In this document: one piece after another, positions 55,066-63,657 of the stretch | How positions within the stretch are numbered: the stretch's first letter is position 1 | Layout of the letters: every line of letters starts with the position of its first letter | DNA from: Colwellia sp. MB3u-45 | GTDB taxonomy: Bacteria; Pseudomonadota; Gammaproteobacteria; Enterobacterales; Alteromonadaceae | Direction: 5' to 3' | NCBI RefSeq assembly: GCF_014077005.1 | Contig: NZ_JACGVC010000050.1 | Span: 124,001 to 188,000, forward strand | Length of the DNA: 64,000 nucleotides | Translations under genes and position numbers: made by a program | Notes under the pieces: generated by a model | Databases searched by the model: none | Told to the model about the DNA's origin: nothing | What the model saw: the letters and a program-made list of their open reading frames with translations, nothing else

Positions 55066-55736
55066 AAGCGATACCCTACAACAGCGGTTGATTAAAAGAT
55101 AGTACCTTTTTATATACGATGGTATTAAGTAAAATGACCACAGTTGATGACATTTTATTGCACTGCATCAAAATTCTGCAGTAATTCCTAGTATTTATGA
55201 GGCTATAGCGGGTGTATTGGTTGACGATATAGCCTACCCCATTACATTGGTTGTAATTTCAACACACTTGTAGTCTTCCAACAGTATAATCAGTAATTAC
55301 AAAGATCTGCCCTATAAATAAGTAGATCTTTAGCTGTTTTACGCCTTAATACGACATTTTAACAACTTATCTATGACTTTTAACACAGATTATTAGCTGG
55401 TATTTTTTAACCAGTAAAATAAATAAATAAATAACAACAACTTAACCAATTAAACAATAGTTATGCACAATGATATCCACAACTTATGTGGATATCATTA
55501 AACGTACAATATTATAATTTATACAATTAATTCGCTTTATATACTCAAATAGACTTAGAAATACACTAGTTTGATAGCAATAATCAATTTAATGCGCAGT
55601 AAATACAGGTTAACCAGTTTACTTAAACATAATATTTAGTTATTACATTCAAACCCGCGCGAGTATAAGCCCTAGAGTTAAACGCTATTAAACGCTATAG
55701 TGTCGACATTAGCATTTAAACAAGCGAAGTCGATTT
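55066..55736. other. 671-bp divergent gap with a DnaA-box-like palindrome
   Basis: Very A+T-rich, with a run of AAATA repeats (around 55418-55435) and a strong hairpin (55469-55499). No ORF is credible. It separates divergent yfbV and the ACT-protein gene. Confidence 0.55.
55469..55499. repeat. Perfect 13-bp inverted repeat containing TATCCACA
   Basis: AATGATATCCACA, a 5-nt loop and TGTGGATATCATT. Each arm holds ATATCCACA, one base from the DnaA box TTATCCACA. A TTATGCACA, matching TTATNCACA, abuts the left arm at 55461-55469. It may be a terminator-like hairpin or a DnaA-binding cluster. Confidence 0.6.
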
Positions 55737-56117
55737 ATGAGTAACTTTACCCTACGGCGCTTATCTGAAACGTTTGCTATTCATAGTTTACGACGTGAGA
55801 GCTCAATACCCGACGTGGTATTTAATGCCCCGATATTTTTTTTAGCAAAAACCTATGACGAAATTTCAATTGTTATTCCAGAGCATATAGAAATTGACAG
55901 TGAAGAAGTCGAACTTGGCTGGCAAGCATTTGAAGTTGTTGGTCCACTCAACTTTACCTTAACCGGTATAATGTCAAATATATCAACAGTGCTAGCAAAT
56001 GAAAAAATCAGTATTTTTGCCATTTCTACTTTTGACACTGACTACGTTTTAGTAAAATCAGATAAGTTTGCCGCCGCTAAAGCCGCGTTAATAAAACATA
56101 ATTACCAAGTGATATAA
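55737..56117 (+). CDS. ACT-domain protein (CASTOR-like)
   Basis: A 126-residue protein with a short N-terminal strand region and an ACT-type ligand-binding domain. Recognisable segments are WQAFEVVGPLNFTLTGIMSN and ISTVLANEKISIFAISTFDTDYVLVK. It probably binds an amino acid. It may be co-transcribed with yffB-dapE (13-bp gap), which would fit a link to lysine/DAP metabolism (inference). Confidence 0.8.
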   Translation: MSNFTLRRLSETFAIHSLRRESSIPDVVFNAPIFFLAKTYDEISIVIPEHIEIDSEEVELGWQAFEVVGPLNFTLTGIMSNISTVLANEKISIFAISTFDTDYVLVKSDKFAAAKAALIKHNYQVI

Positions 56118-56130
56118 TTCAGGAAATAAA

Positions 56131-56475
56131 ATGACAATACTTTATGGCATTAAAAACTGCGATAGCGTAAAAAAAGCAAAAAAATGGTTAGAGCAACAAA
56201 ATATCCCTTATCAATTCCACGACTTTCGTAGCGATGGCCTCAGCCCACAATTGCTAGAGGAGTTTATAAAGTCTGCCGATTTGACTCTGCTATTAAATAA
56301 ACGCAGTACTAGCTTTCGTAATTTAACTGACGAGATTAAAAACAACCTCACTGACGACGTGATGACCGAGATTATTTTAGCGCAACCCACGCTAATTAAA
56401 CGACCACTACTTAAACACAACCAAGCATTTTTGGTTGGCTTTAAAGATAGTCAATATCAAGAAATTTTGCTTTAG
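56131..56475 (+). CDS. yffB: ArsC/Spx-like thioredoxin-fold protein YffB
   Basis: A 114-residue protein. YGIKNCDSVKKAKKWLEQQ carries the single active-site cysteine of the ArsC family, and KRPLLKHNQAFLVGF the conserved Arg loop. YffB is glutathione-dependent in other bacteria, without proven arsenate reduction. As in E. coli it immediately precedes dapE (15-bp gap). Confidence 0.92.
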   Translation: MTILYGIKNCDSVKKAKKWLEQQNIPYQFHDFRSDGLSPQLLEEFIKSADLTLLLNKRSTSFRNLTDEIKNNLTDDVMTEIILAQPTLIKRPLLKHNQAFLVGFKDSQYQEILL

Positions 56476-56490
56476 GTAAATAGTATTCTC

Positions 56491-57639
56491 ATGATAAAAC
56501 ATAACAATTGCACCATTTCATTAGCACAAGCACTGATTGAACGCCCTTCTGTTACCCCTGAAGATTTTGGCTGCCAAGAACTCATGTCTGAGCGTTTAGC
56601 CAAGTTAGGTTTTAATAATGAAAGCATGGTATTTGAAGATACCACTAACTTATGGTCTCGAAGAGGCAGTTCAGGGCCAGTATTTTGTTTTGCTGGCCAC
56701 ACCGATGTTGTGCCAGCGGGCAATTTAGAAAGCTGGAACACACCGCCATTTGATCCCGTTATTATTGACGGTATGCTTTATGGCCGCGGGGCCTCTGATA
56801 TGAAAGGCAGTTTAGCGGCGATGATAGTAGCAACCGAACGATTTGTTGCTGACTATCCTAAACACCATGGCTCTATCGCATTTTTGATCACCAGTGATGA
56901 AGAAGGCCCTTTTATTAATGGCACAACACGTGTTATTGATACGCTTGAAGCCCGTAATGAAAAAATTGACTATTGTATTGTTGGTGAGCCTTCTAGTAGC
57001 AATAAATTAGGCGACGTGGTTAAAAATGGTCGTCGTGGTTCAATTTCTGGCGAATTACACATTCATGGTAAACAAGGCCACGTGGCTTATCCTGATCACG
57101 TTATTAATCCCATTCATAAGGCCATGCCGGTTTTAGCCGAGTTAAGTGAAATGCATTGGGATAATGGTAATGAATATTTTCCGCCAACGAGTTTTCAAGT
57201 GTCGAATATTCAATCTGGCACTGGCGCTACCAATGTCGTACCGGGACATTTAACCGCATTATTCAATTTACGTTATAGCACTGAATTAACAGCCGAAATG
57301 ATCGTTGATAAAGTTGAAGCCTTATTAACTCGGCATCAATTAAACTTTGAAATTAACTGGATATTTAACGGCCAGCCATTCATTACAGAACCAGGTACAT
57401 TGGTTGATTCTGTTGTACAAGCAATTGAAACTTGCTGCAATATAACCACCGAGCTTTCTACCAGTGGCGGCACTTCAGATGGACGATTCATTGCACCTAC
57501 TGGCGCACAGCTTGTTGAGCTTGGTCCTTGTAATGCTACTATTCATCAAGTTAATGAATGTGTTGCGGTACAAGATTTGATTTTATTAACCGATGTCTAC
57601 TATCAAACCTTGGTTAATGTTTTAGCCAACGATAAGTAA
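56491..57639 (+). CDS. dapE: Succinyl-diaminopimelate desuccinylase
   Basis: Di-zinc M20 amidohydrolase producing LL-DAP for lysine and peptidoglycan. It is 382 residues. Metal and catalytic motifs are [11 protein letters not shown] near residue 69, [11 protein letters not shown] near 98, ITSDEEGP near 133, and the C-terminal [10 protein letters not shown] and NATIHQVNE. The M15 peptidase gene follows after 1 bp, so they are coupled. Confidence 0.96.
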   Translation: MIKHNNCTISLAQALIERPSVTPEDFGCQELMSERLAKLGFNNESMVFEDTTNLWSRRGSSGPVFCFAGHTDVVPAGNLESWNTPPFDPVIIDGMLYGRGASDMKGSLAAMIVATERFVADYPKHHGSIAFLITSDEEGPFINGTTRVIDTLEARNEKIDYCIVGEPSSSNKLGDVVKNGRRGSISGELHIHGKQGHVAYPDHVINPIHKAMPVLAELSEMHWDNGNEYFPPTSFQVSNIQSGTGATNVVPGHLTALFNLRYSTELTAEMIVDKVEALLTRHQLNFEINWIFNGQPFITEPGTLVDSVVQAIETCCNITTELSTSGGTSDGRFIAPTGAQLVELGPCNATIHQVNECVAVQDLILLTDVYYQTLVNVLANDK

Positions 57640-57640
57640 A

Positions 57641-58318
57641 ATGACAGAACTTGAGTTAATATTGACCGGGAAAACTGAAAGTCATATTCATTGGCTAGCC
57701 CCTAATGTTGGTATTCATACTGAAATGTTGTCGGCATTCAAACAACTACAGCTGGCCGCAAAAGCTGCGGGTATAGAGTTGAGCATTGCCAGTGGCTTTC
57801 GCAGTTTTGACCGACAACTCATGATTTGGCAAAATAAGTTTTCTGGTAAAACAGCTATTAAAGATGGCTCAAATCAAATTTTAGCGGTTAAACAACTCAG
57901 TGACGCTGAAAAAATACACGCCATTATGTTATTCTCTGCGCTGCCGGGAGCCAGCCGCCATCATTGGGGCTGTGAAATTGACGTTTATGCGAAAAATTTA
58001 TTACCCGCAGAGCAGTCTTTAGCATTAGAGCCATGGGAATACCAAGCTTCAGGGCACTTCTATCCCTTAACCGTTTGGCTAGCTGAACATGCGAAAACGT
58101 ATGGTTTCTTTTTACCTTACGATAAGTTTCGTGGCGGTGTTGCCCAAGAGCCATGGCATCTTTCATACTTGCCATTATCTAAACACTACCAACAGGCTTA
58201 TACTGAAGCACTTTTAGCAGAAGTATTATTAAATAGCGAGATTCAAGGTAAAACCTTACTGCTCGCGTTGTTACCTGAGCTTTATCAACGTTATATTCTC
58301 AATGTAGCCGATGCTTAA
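57641..58318 (+). CDS. M15-family D-alanyl-D-alanine carboxypeptidase (VanY/LdcB-like)
   Basis: A 225-residue zinc peptidase acting on peptidoglycan stem peptides. M15B motifs are ASGFRSFDRQ near residue 50, the zinc ligands in GASRHHWGCEIDVYA near 105, and QEPWHLSYLP near 168. No clear signal peptide is seen, which suggests a cytoplasmic recycling enzyme or non-classical export. The start is immediately after the dapE stop. Confidence 0.88.
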   Translation: MTELELILTGKTESHIHWLAPNVGIHTEMLSAFKQLQLAAKAAGIELSIASGFRSFDRQLMIWQNKFSGKTAIKDGSNQILAVKQLSDAEKIHAIMLFSALPGASRHHWGCEIDVYAKNLLPAEQSLALEPWEYQASGHFYPLTVWLAEHAKTYGFFLPYDKFRGGVAQEPWHLSYLPLSKHYQQAYTEALLAEVLLNSEIQGKTLLLALLPELYQRYILNVADA

Positions 58319-58375
58319 CTCGTATTAGCTATTTACTATTAAGCGTTTTTTGAAACTAACATTAAAGGTTTAATT

Positions 58376-58456
58376 ATGAGTATGATTGAGCCTATTGTAG
58401 ACATTTTATTTACACATTTAAGCGGAGCGTTATTTTATGACCAGTATATTAAATGA
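58376..58456 (+). CDS. Possible 26-residue leader peptide
   Basis: ATG 58376 is preceded by AAAGG (8 nt) and opens a 26-codon frame starting MSMIEPIVDILFTHL. Its end overlaps the start of the next ORF (58437). It may be a small membrane peptide or a translational coupler, or chance. No family is recognised. Confidence 0.35.
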   Translation: MSMIEPIVDILFTHLSGALFYDQYIK

Positions 58457-58667
58457 AGATTGGGTTGCCCCAACCATCGTTATTATTGCATTCGTTATTT
58501 TAATTGGTAATTTAAGTACTTTTCAAAAAAGTGCAAAAACACCTTTACGTAAGAAAGGGTTAAACGATTTAAAAGAAACCGTACCAAGAACGCAAAAGTC
58601 GCCTCATAAAATGGCAACCGTTAGTAAGACTAATGATATTACCCATAAAATAAAAAACTCCGATTAA
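58437..58667 (+). CDS. Small single-pass membrane protein, DUF2897-like
   Basis: A 76-residue protein. One helix (VAPTIVIIAFVILIGNLS) is followed by a basic cytoplasmic tail, similar in pattern to DUF2897 proteins (WV...IVIGN...K). Its stop codon lies in the loop of the terminator that ends the transcript. It may be translated by coupling from the 26-codon frame. Confidence 0.65.
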   Translation: MTSILNEDWVAPTIVIIAFVILIGNLSTFQKSAKTPLRKKGLNDLKETVPRTQKSPHKMATVSKTNDITHKIKNSD

Positions 58668-58679
58668 CGGAGTTTTTTT
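58653..58679 (+). terminator. Terminator overlapping the DUF2897-like stop codon
   Basis: AAACTCCG and CGGAGTTT flank a loop that contains the stop codon (58665-58667), followed by a T-run. Ribosomes finishing this gene would occupy the stem. Confidence 0.85.
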
Positions 58680-58718
58680 ATTGTTCTATAAGTAACAGCA
58701 GTTGCTATTATTCGACTA

Positions 58719-59804
58719 TTAAAAAACGTCTTTAAATGACAAGCCCGCTTCCATTACCTTAAATATTTTCTCTAAAGTTGCCTCAGATAACGCTGTACCA
58801 TCGGCATCATATAAAGTAACAACAGATTTTTCCGCCATTTTCTCTAGCTGAAATTGATACTTACCATTAGGTAGATCTATAACCTGTATACTGTCTCCCC
58901 AAATGCTATCCCACAAACTAGATTCAGGTTTTACGTAATCAACATAATAAATTTTAGTGGTTTCATTAAGGTCGGTAATGCTAAAACCATGATCTTCAAA
59001 AAACAAAGGTAAGTTAGACCAAAATAGCTCTATATCCATTTCTACAATATAGGCCGGTTCCCCAGAAGCATTCTCACCTAAACTAACAAAGGTTTGATTA
59101 GCACGTAATAAGCGATTTTCTTGTTGTTTTAAACGATATTGAAAATCAACTTGCGCTATAACTTCATTAAGCATATTCATTTCAGCACGTTGTTGATCAA
59201 TAATATCGATAACTTTACTGCCACCTGCTGCATCTGTTTTCAGGTAATCAAGTAATTCAACAACTAACGCGACACTTCGACCATGAGATTTACTTTCAAG
59301 TGTGTAGCGGTAACGAATACTTTCTGATATTGCTATTGATTTAAAAGGCCAAGTGCCTGTTTCTACTTCTTTGTTATACCAATCTGACTCAAAAACTAAA
59401 CCTTCATCGTCTACTTGTTTTAATTCAACATTGTCTGTGGTTAACTGGCCTTTTAAGGCTTTTAAAATAAAACCTTTTAGATCATCGTCATCAATTACTT
59501 GGTCAAACCATACCTTTGCTGCAGCAGAAGTGCTCTCTGTGCGTGTTGACGCCGCGATAGGTAAAACTAGTGATGGTGCACGTACATCTACATCACCACC
59601 AACCGGACCTTCATGGTTTATTTCGTCACTAACAAAAAAGGTATCAACTTGTTTAGGTTTATCTAATCCTGCAGGTATTTTTAACGCTGTTGCTTCTTTT
59701 TGTTGCGCGTATTCAAAATCGCCTACCGCTTGCTTATTATTTACAGTACCGCAGCTAGCAACAGCGACACTTAATAATGAAAAATAAAATATCTTGCGAT
59801 TCAT
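58719..59804 (-). CDS. bamC: Outer membrane assembly lipoprotein BamC
   Basis: A BAM-complex lipoprotein (about 361 residues from the internal ATG, MNRKIFYFSL). The signal ends in the lipobox VASC-G. The BamC N-terminal unstructured region (FEYAQQKEATALKIPAGLDKP) binds BamD in E. coli, and two helix-grip domains follow. In E. coli bamC follows dapA in one operon; here no dapA lies upstream. The start is ATG 59804; a further in-frame ATG at 59810 is possible. Confidence 0.9.
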   Translation of the reverse strand: MNRKIFYFSLLSVAVASCGTVNNKQAVGDFEYAQQKEATALKIPAGLDKPKQVDTFFVSDEINHEGPVGGDVDVRAPSLVLPIAASTRTESTSAAAKVWFDQVIDDDDLKGFILKALKGQLTTDNVELKQVDDEGLVFESDWYNKEVETGTWPFKSIAISESIRYRYTLESKSHGRSVALVVELLDYLKTDAAGGSKVIDIIDQQRAEMNMLNEVIAQVDFQYRLKQQENRLLRANQTFVSLGENASGEPAYIVEMDIELFWSNLPLFFEDHGFSITDLNETTKIYYVDYVKPESSLWDSIWGDSIQVIDLPNGKYQFQLEKMAEKSVVTLYDADGTALSEATLEKIFKVMEAGLSFKDVF

Positions 59805-59810
59805 TAACAC

Positions 59811-60365
59811 TCCCGAGGATACAAATCTGAATCTTTCTAATTTAATTTTGCTTGTTTAGTTTTATTAATACTCATTGGTATAAGTATTATTTTTAGTCCT
59901 TACGACAAACTAAGAAGTTCACATCGTAAAGTTCAAGCAATACATCAATAACGTCGTTTTGATTACTGAATCCGGGCTAAGTTCCCCAAAATCATCTGAT
60001 TTATTTAAAAGCCGCCAAATTCATGGCAATAGCGCTAAATTGAGCAGCGCACCATGGTACTTGCCTGAAAATACAAACACAAGATATTGCCGCATATTTA
60101 TCATAAAAAATAGTAAAATAGTGACGTATGTTGATGGTTACTGGTTTGCACTTCTGATCTAAAAAGAGTAACAGTGTCTGCGTTATACTTGTTATCTTGC
60201 TAACGGCATTATTACGGTTAACGACATTAAAAATATTAAGTAACTATTAATGATCCCTATATTCGATTATATGCTTCATCATTATAAAAGGCCCTTAAAT
60301 AAAAAAAGTTGATTACAAAGCAAAGCGCAAATAACCAACTATTCAAAGTGTGACTATCGTTAGTA
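59811..60365. other. 555-bp gap where dapA would be expected
   Basis: No intact gene. A 67-codon frame (59959-60162) has no ribosome-binding site and resembles nothing. I could not recognise dapA remnants. Confidence 0.45.
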
Positions 60366-60605
60366 TTAATTACTCTTATGGCTACCGTCACACATAGGCT
60401 GATTTTCGGTTAATTTACAGCCACAAAAAAAGACTTTACCCGATTCTTTTGCCGTATATTTTACCGGTGTAAATTCAGAGCCTTTATGTGAACCATCACA
60501 AAAAGGTTGTTTGTCACTTTTGCCACATGCACACCAAAAATAATTTTTTTCTGCCTCAACTTCAACGCCATAAGGGGTATTTGAAGCACGTTCTGGTTTA
60601 CTCAT
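60366..60605 (-). CDS. CDGSH iron-sulfur domain protein
   Basis: A 79-residue protein with two CDGSH [2Fe-2S] motifs: CACGKSDKQPFCDGSH and CGCKLTENQPMCDGSH. Each supplies three Cys and one His. Bacterial two-motif members are implicated in iron-sulfur or redox homeostasis. It has its own promoter region and stands alone between bamC and gcvR. Confidence 0.93.
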   Translation of the reverse strand: MSKPERASNTPYGVEVEAEKNYFWCACGKSDKQPFCDGSHKGSEFTPVKYTAKESGKVFFCGCKLTENQPMCDGSHKSN

Positions 60606-61175
60606 AATATATTCTCCATGATTTATTCTTCAAAATTTAAAAAATTCAGTTAGAGTATCAATTCAGTTTGGTCATAATATACCAAGTACCAAGCAACCAT
60701 GTCTCCTGCATAAGCGGGTAGGTTCTTTCACATTATCGTAAATTCGACTGCATGTACATTAGTTAGCTTCACCTGTTATTTTAACCGTGAAAAATCTAAT
60801 TTCTTTAAAGTGGAACAGCTATATCGCCAACCAACTTTACCCTACTCAGCCTAACACTTTAGATAAAGCTATTATCATTTCATCGGATATTGCTCTCAGC
60901 GCTTTAAGCACATAATTTATTAAAACAGGACGAGCACTGGCAAAATAAAATCAATATAAAATCAATATAAAAAATAGTTATACACGCCTAATTAACCCTG
61001 ATCATTACAGCATTTTCTCTTTATATTGCTCGCATTCTTTTAGGACAACTATCCTTATCCTATGTCAATAAATCTAGTTTTTTCAAAGGGCAAAATAAAC
61101 ACTAAGTATGCTGTTAGCTTTAGTCCCCTAACATGCGTTACAATAGCGTTTTTAGCATGATGGCTAGGTTTATTG
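60606..61175. other. 570-bp gap upstream of gcvR
   Basis: A+T-rich with no gene seen. It includes a short direct repeat AAAATCAATAT (two copies around 60948-60970). Promoters for the CDGSH gene and gcvR presumably lie here. Confidence 0.4.
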
Positions 61176-61703
61176 ATGAGCGAATATTTAGTATTAACGG
61201 CAATGGGGCCAGATCGCACAGGCAGTGTCAGTGACTTAACCAAATTAGCCAGCGAGTGTGGCTGTAATATCTTAGACAGTAGAATGGCAATATTTGGCCT
61301 AGAGTTCACCTTAATTATGCTGCTTACCGGTAGCAACAAAGCTATTCATCAATTAGAAAGTAAATTACCGGCTGTCGCCCATGAACTTGAGTTAATCACT
61401 ATGATGAAAAGAACCTCAGGTTATCGAGAGCAAGATTATGTTCATCATTACCAAGTTGATTATGCAGGTATCGATCAACCCGGTATTTTAAAGGCTGTTA
61501 CGGCATTCTTTGCGACGCGTAATATCGATATATCGTCATTAAAATCTGAAATTGATCAGAAAAATAATCACACGAGTGCCGCCATATTAATCGCGCTGAT
61601 GGAAGAAACCAGTATCGAACAACTTGAAAACGACTTCTTGCAGTTGTGTGAACAATTTGATGTGCAGGGTTGCATAAAAAAAATTCAATCAAACTTATTG
61701 TAG
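61176..61703 (+). CDS. gcvR: Glycine cleavage system transcriptional repressor GcvR
   Basis: A 175-residue tandem-ACT protein that in E. coli binds GcvA to repress gcvTHP when glycine is scarce. The first ACT begins EYLVLTAMGPDRTGSVSDL, and the second VDYAGIDQPGILKAVTAFFA near residue 95. Start ATG 61176 (an in-frame TTG precedes it), with AGG upstream. The bcp gene follows after 8 bp, as in E. coli. Confidence 0.92.
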   Translation: MSEYLVLTAMGPDRTGSVSDLTKLASECGCNILDSRMAIFGLEFTLIMLLTGSNKAIHQLESKLPAVAHELELITMMKRTSGYREQDYVHHYQVDYAGIDQPGILKAVTAFFATRNIDISSLKSEIDQKNNHTSAAILIALMEETSIEQLENDFLQLCEQFDVQGCIKKIQSNLL

Positions 61704-61711
61704 AGGCTTAA

Positions 61712-62182
61712 ATGAAAACATTAATTGCCGGTGATAACGCGCCACTTTTCACCTTAAAAGATGAAAATGACCAAGACATTAAACTCGCAGAATATATTGG
61801 TAAAAAACAAGTATTGGTTTATTTTTACCCTAAAGCGATGACACCGGGCTGCACGGTGCAAGCACAAGGTCTACGTGACCATAAGGCCGAGTTAGATAAA
61901 TTAAATACTCAAGTGTTTGGTATTAGTCCTGATGAACCAAAAAAACTGGCCAAATTTTGTCTGCGTGATGAACTCAACTTTAGCCTATTATCAGACCCTG
62001 ATCATAGTGTTGCTGATGCCTTTGGTGTGTGGGGTTTAAAGAAATTTATGGGCCGTGAATATGATGGCATTCACCGTTTGAGTTTTTTGATTGGCTTAGA
62101 TGGAAAAATTAGCCATGTTTTTAACAAGTTCAAAACTAAAGATCATCATCAAGTCGTTCTTGATTTATTAAACAAGCTATAA
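61712..62182 (+). CDS. bcp: Bcp/PrxQ-type thiol peroxidase lacking the usual resolving Cys
   Basis: A 156-residue peroxiredoxin reducing H2O2 and organic peroxides. The peroxidatic Cys is in PKAMTPGCTVQ (residue 47). The E. coli resolving Cys five residues on is Gln here (VQAQGLRD), so it is either 1-Cys or uses Cys near residue 89 (KFCLRDELNF). Co-transcribed with gcvR, with a strong terminator 40 bp after the stop. Confidence 0.93.
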   Translation: MKTLIAGDNAPLFTLKDENDQDIKLAEYIGKKQVLVYFYPKAMTPGCTVQAQGLRDHKAELDKLNTQVFGISPDEPKKLAKFCLRDELNFSLLSDPDHSVADAFGVWGLKKFMGREYDGIHRLSFLIGLDGKISHVFNKFKTKDHHQVVLDLLNKL

Positions 62183-62222
62183 TTTTTAAATTCTAGCGGC
62201 TCAAACAAGCGAATAAATAGCA

Positions 62223-62257
62223 AAAAAGGCTTAACAACAAACTTGTTAAGCCTTTTT
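62223..62257 (+). terminator. Terminator after bcp
   Basis: AAAAAGGCTTAACAA and its exact complement flank a 5-nt loop, giving a 15-bp perfect stem ending in a T-run. Confidence 0.92.
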
Positions 62258-62342
62258 AATATCAATAAATTAACTGCCCTTTCATGGCTTATCTCATTAA
62301 TCTACCGTCTTTAATCAGTGTTAATATGCTCAAAATATCAAC

Positions 62343-63188
62343 TTAGCTTTGCTCTGCTGATAAGGGTAACTGTTGCTGATAGTTTTTTGCATCTAAAAAA
62401 CCTGGTGTTGTTAACGCGATATCGGTTAACTGGTTAACAACATCGCCAATAACGATTAAAGTAGGCGGTGTAACTTTATGCTCTGCCGCTAAATCAGCAA
62501 GTGAAGATAATTTACCACGAAAAATTTGTTGTTCCGGTTGAGTGCCTTTGCGTATCAGCGCTGCCGGTGTATTTTTGTCACGGCCATGCTTAATTAATTG
62601 CTCAGTAATACTAGGCAAGGTGTTAATGCCCATATAAAACACCACGGTTTGACTACTACAACTCAAGCTTTGCCAAGGTAAATTAAGTTGGCCGTCATTT
62701 TGGGTATGGCCGGTAATAAAGGTACAGCCTTGCGCTACACCTCTGTGTGTTAAAGGAATGCCCGCATAAGTTGTGCAACCTGATGCCGCCGTAATACCCG
62801 GACAAAGATGACAGCTAATACCATTTTTTAATAAAAACTCAGCTTCTTCACCACCGCGACCAAATATAAACGGGTCGCCACCTTTTAAGCGTAATACTTT
62901 TCGACCTTGTTGTGCATATGTCACCAACAATTCATTAATTTTATCTTGTGGCACACAATGCTTTGCTTGTTCTTTACCGACATATAAACGTTCACAATTT
63001 GGCGGTAAAAGCGCCATAATTTCATCACTGACTAAACGATCATAAATGGCAACGTCTGCCTGCTCAATAAAACGTAAGGCACGAATAGTTAATAATTCTG
63101 CGTCACCTGGGCCTGAGCCAACCAGTGCTACTTCACCAGGTTGTAAAGTGGACTTTCTATTTATGTTATTCAAAACATTGCTACTCAA
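62343..63188 (-). CDS. cobA: Uroporphyrinogen-III C-methyltransferase
   Basis: A SAM-dependent 281-residue enzyme (SUMT, CysG-A type) making precorrin-2 for siroheme or cobalamin. Motifs are VALVGSGPGDAELLTIRAL at the N-terminus, DRLVSDEIMALLP, LRLKGGDPFIFGRGGEE near residue 100, and PGITAASGCTTYAGIPLTHR near 130. It is not fused to a CysG-B domain. No partner gene is adjacent in the window. Confidence 0.94.
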   Translation of the reverse strand: MSSNVLNNINRKSTLQPGEVALVGSGPGDAELLTIRALRFIEQADVAIYDRLVSDEIMALLPPNCERLYVGKEQAKHCVPQDKINELLVTYAQQGRKVLRLKGGDPFIFGRGGEEAEFLLKNGISCHLCPGITAASGCTTYAGIPLTHRGVAQGCTFITGHTQNDGQLNLPWQSLSCSSQTVVFYMGINTLPSITEQLIKHGRDKNTPAALIRKGTQPEQQIFRGKLSSLADLAAEHKVTPPTLIVIGDVVNQLTDIALTTPGFLDAKNYQQQLPLSAEQS

Positions 63189-63657
63189 TTTATTTTCATT
63201 AGATAACGGTGTTATTTATAGCGCACCTTATCGACCCTTATTCTATTATAATATAAAAATCATCAGGCTTATAAATTTTATTTTAATAACTTAGCGTTAA
63301 TTAACCTAAGTTATTTTATTTACAATAAGAAAAAATCACGCTGCATTAGCTTACAACTAACGTAAAAAAAGCATTTATACTGAAATTAATCAAAATATTA
63401 CAACTACGATAAGTTAAAGAGCTTAACAAAAGTGTTCTCAATTAATCACCCGCCTTAAAACGCTCTAACGAGTAAAAAGTAAAGGGTGGCATTCATATTC
63501 AAAGGTGAGGAGAAAAATAAATATACAATTGATGTGAAAGGTCAACACGCATCATTAAATGTTGAACCACTCCATTAAGCTAAAAGCTACGTTAAAGTCA
63601 AAGTCAAAGTCAAAAACTAAAGCCTAAACAACTAGGCTTTAATAAATGAATAAAGAG
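63189..63657. other. 469-bp gap between cobA and the AI-2E-family gene
   Basis: Contains an AATAACTTAG/CTAAGTTATT inverted repeat (63285-63315) upstream of cobA, AAAGTC hexamer repeats at 63593-63611, and the terminator noted below. No gene is seen. Confidence 0.5.
63619..63640 (-). terminator. Terminator of the AI-2E-family gene
   Basis: AAAGCCTA and TAGGCTTT flank a 6-nt loop, 18 bp past the stop codon on the minus strand, followed by AGTTTTTG. Confidence 0.65.

Noticed and set aside
55066-55736. Chromosomal replication origin
   Set aside because: Only a few DnaA-like boxes are present, and dnaA, mnmG and other usual oriC neighbours are absent.
59959-60162. 67-codon open frame in the bamC-CDGSH gap
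   Set aside because: Composition is not protein-like, no start signal, and no similarity to dapA or any family I know.
60668-60675. TTTGGTCA half-site in the gcvR upstream gap
   Set aside because: Only one arm of the RutR-type palindrome is present and the neighbouring genes are unrelated to nucleosides.
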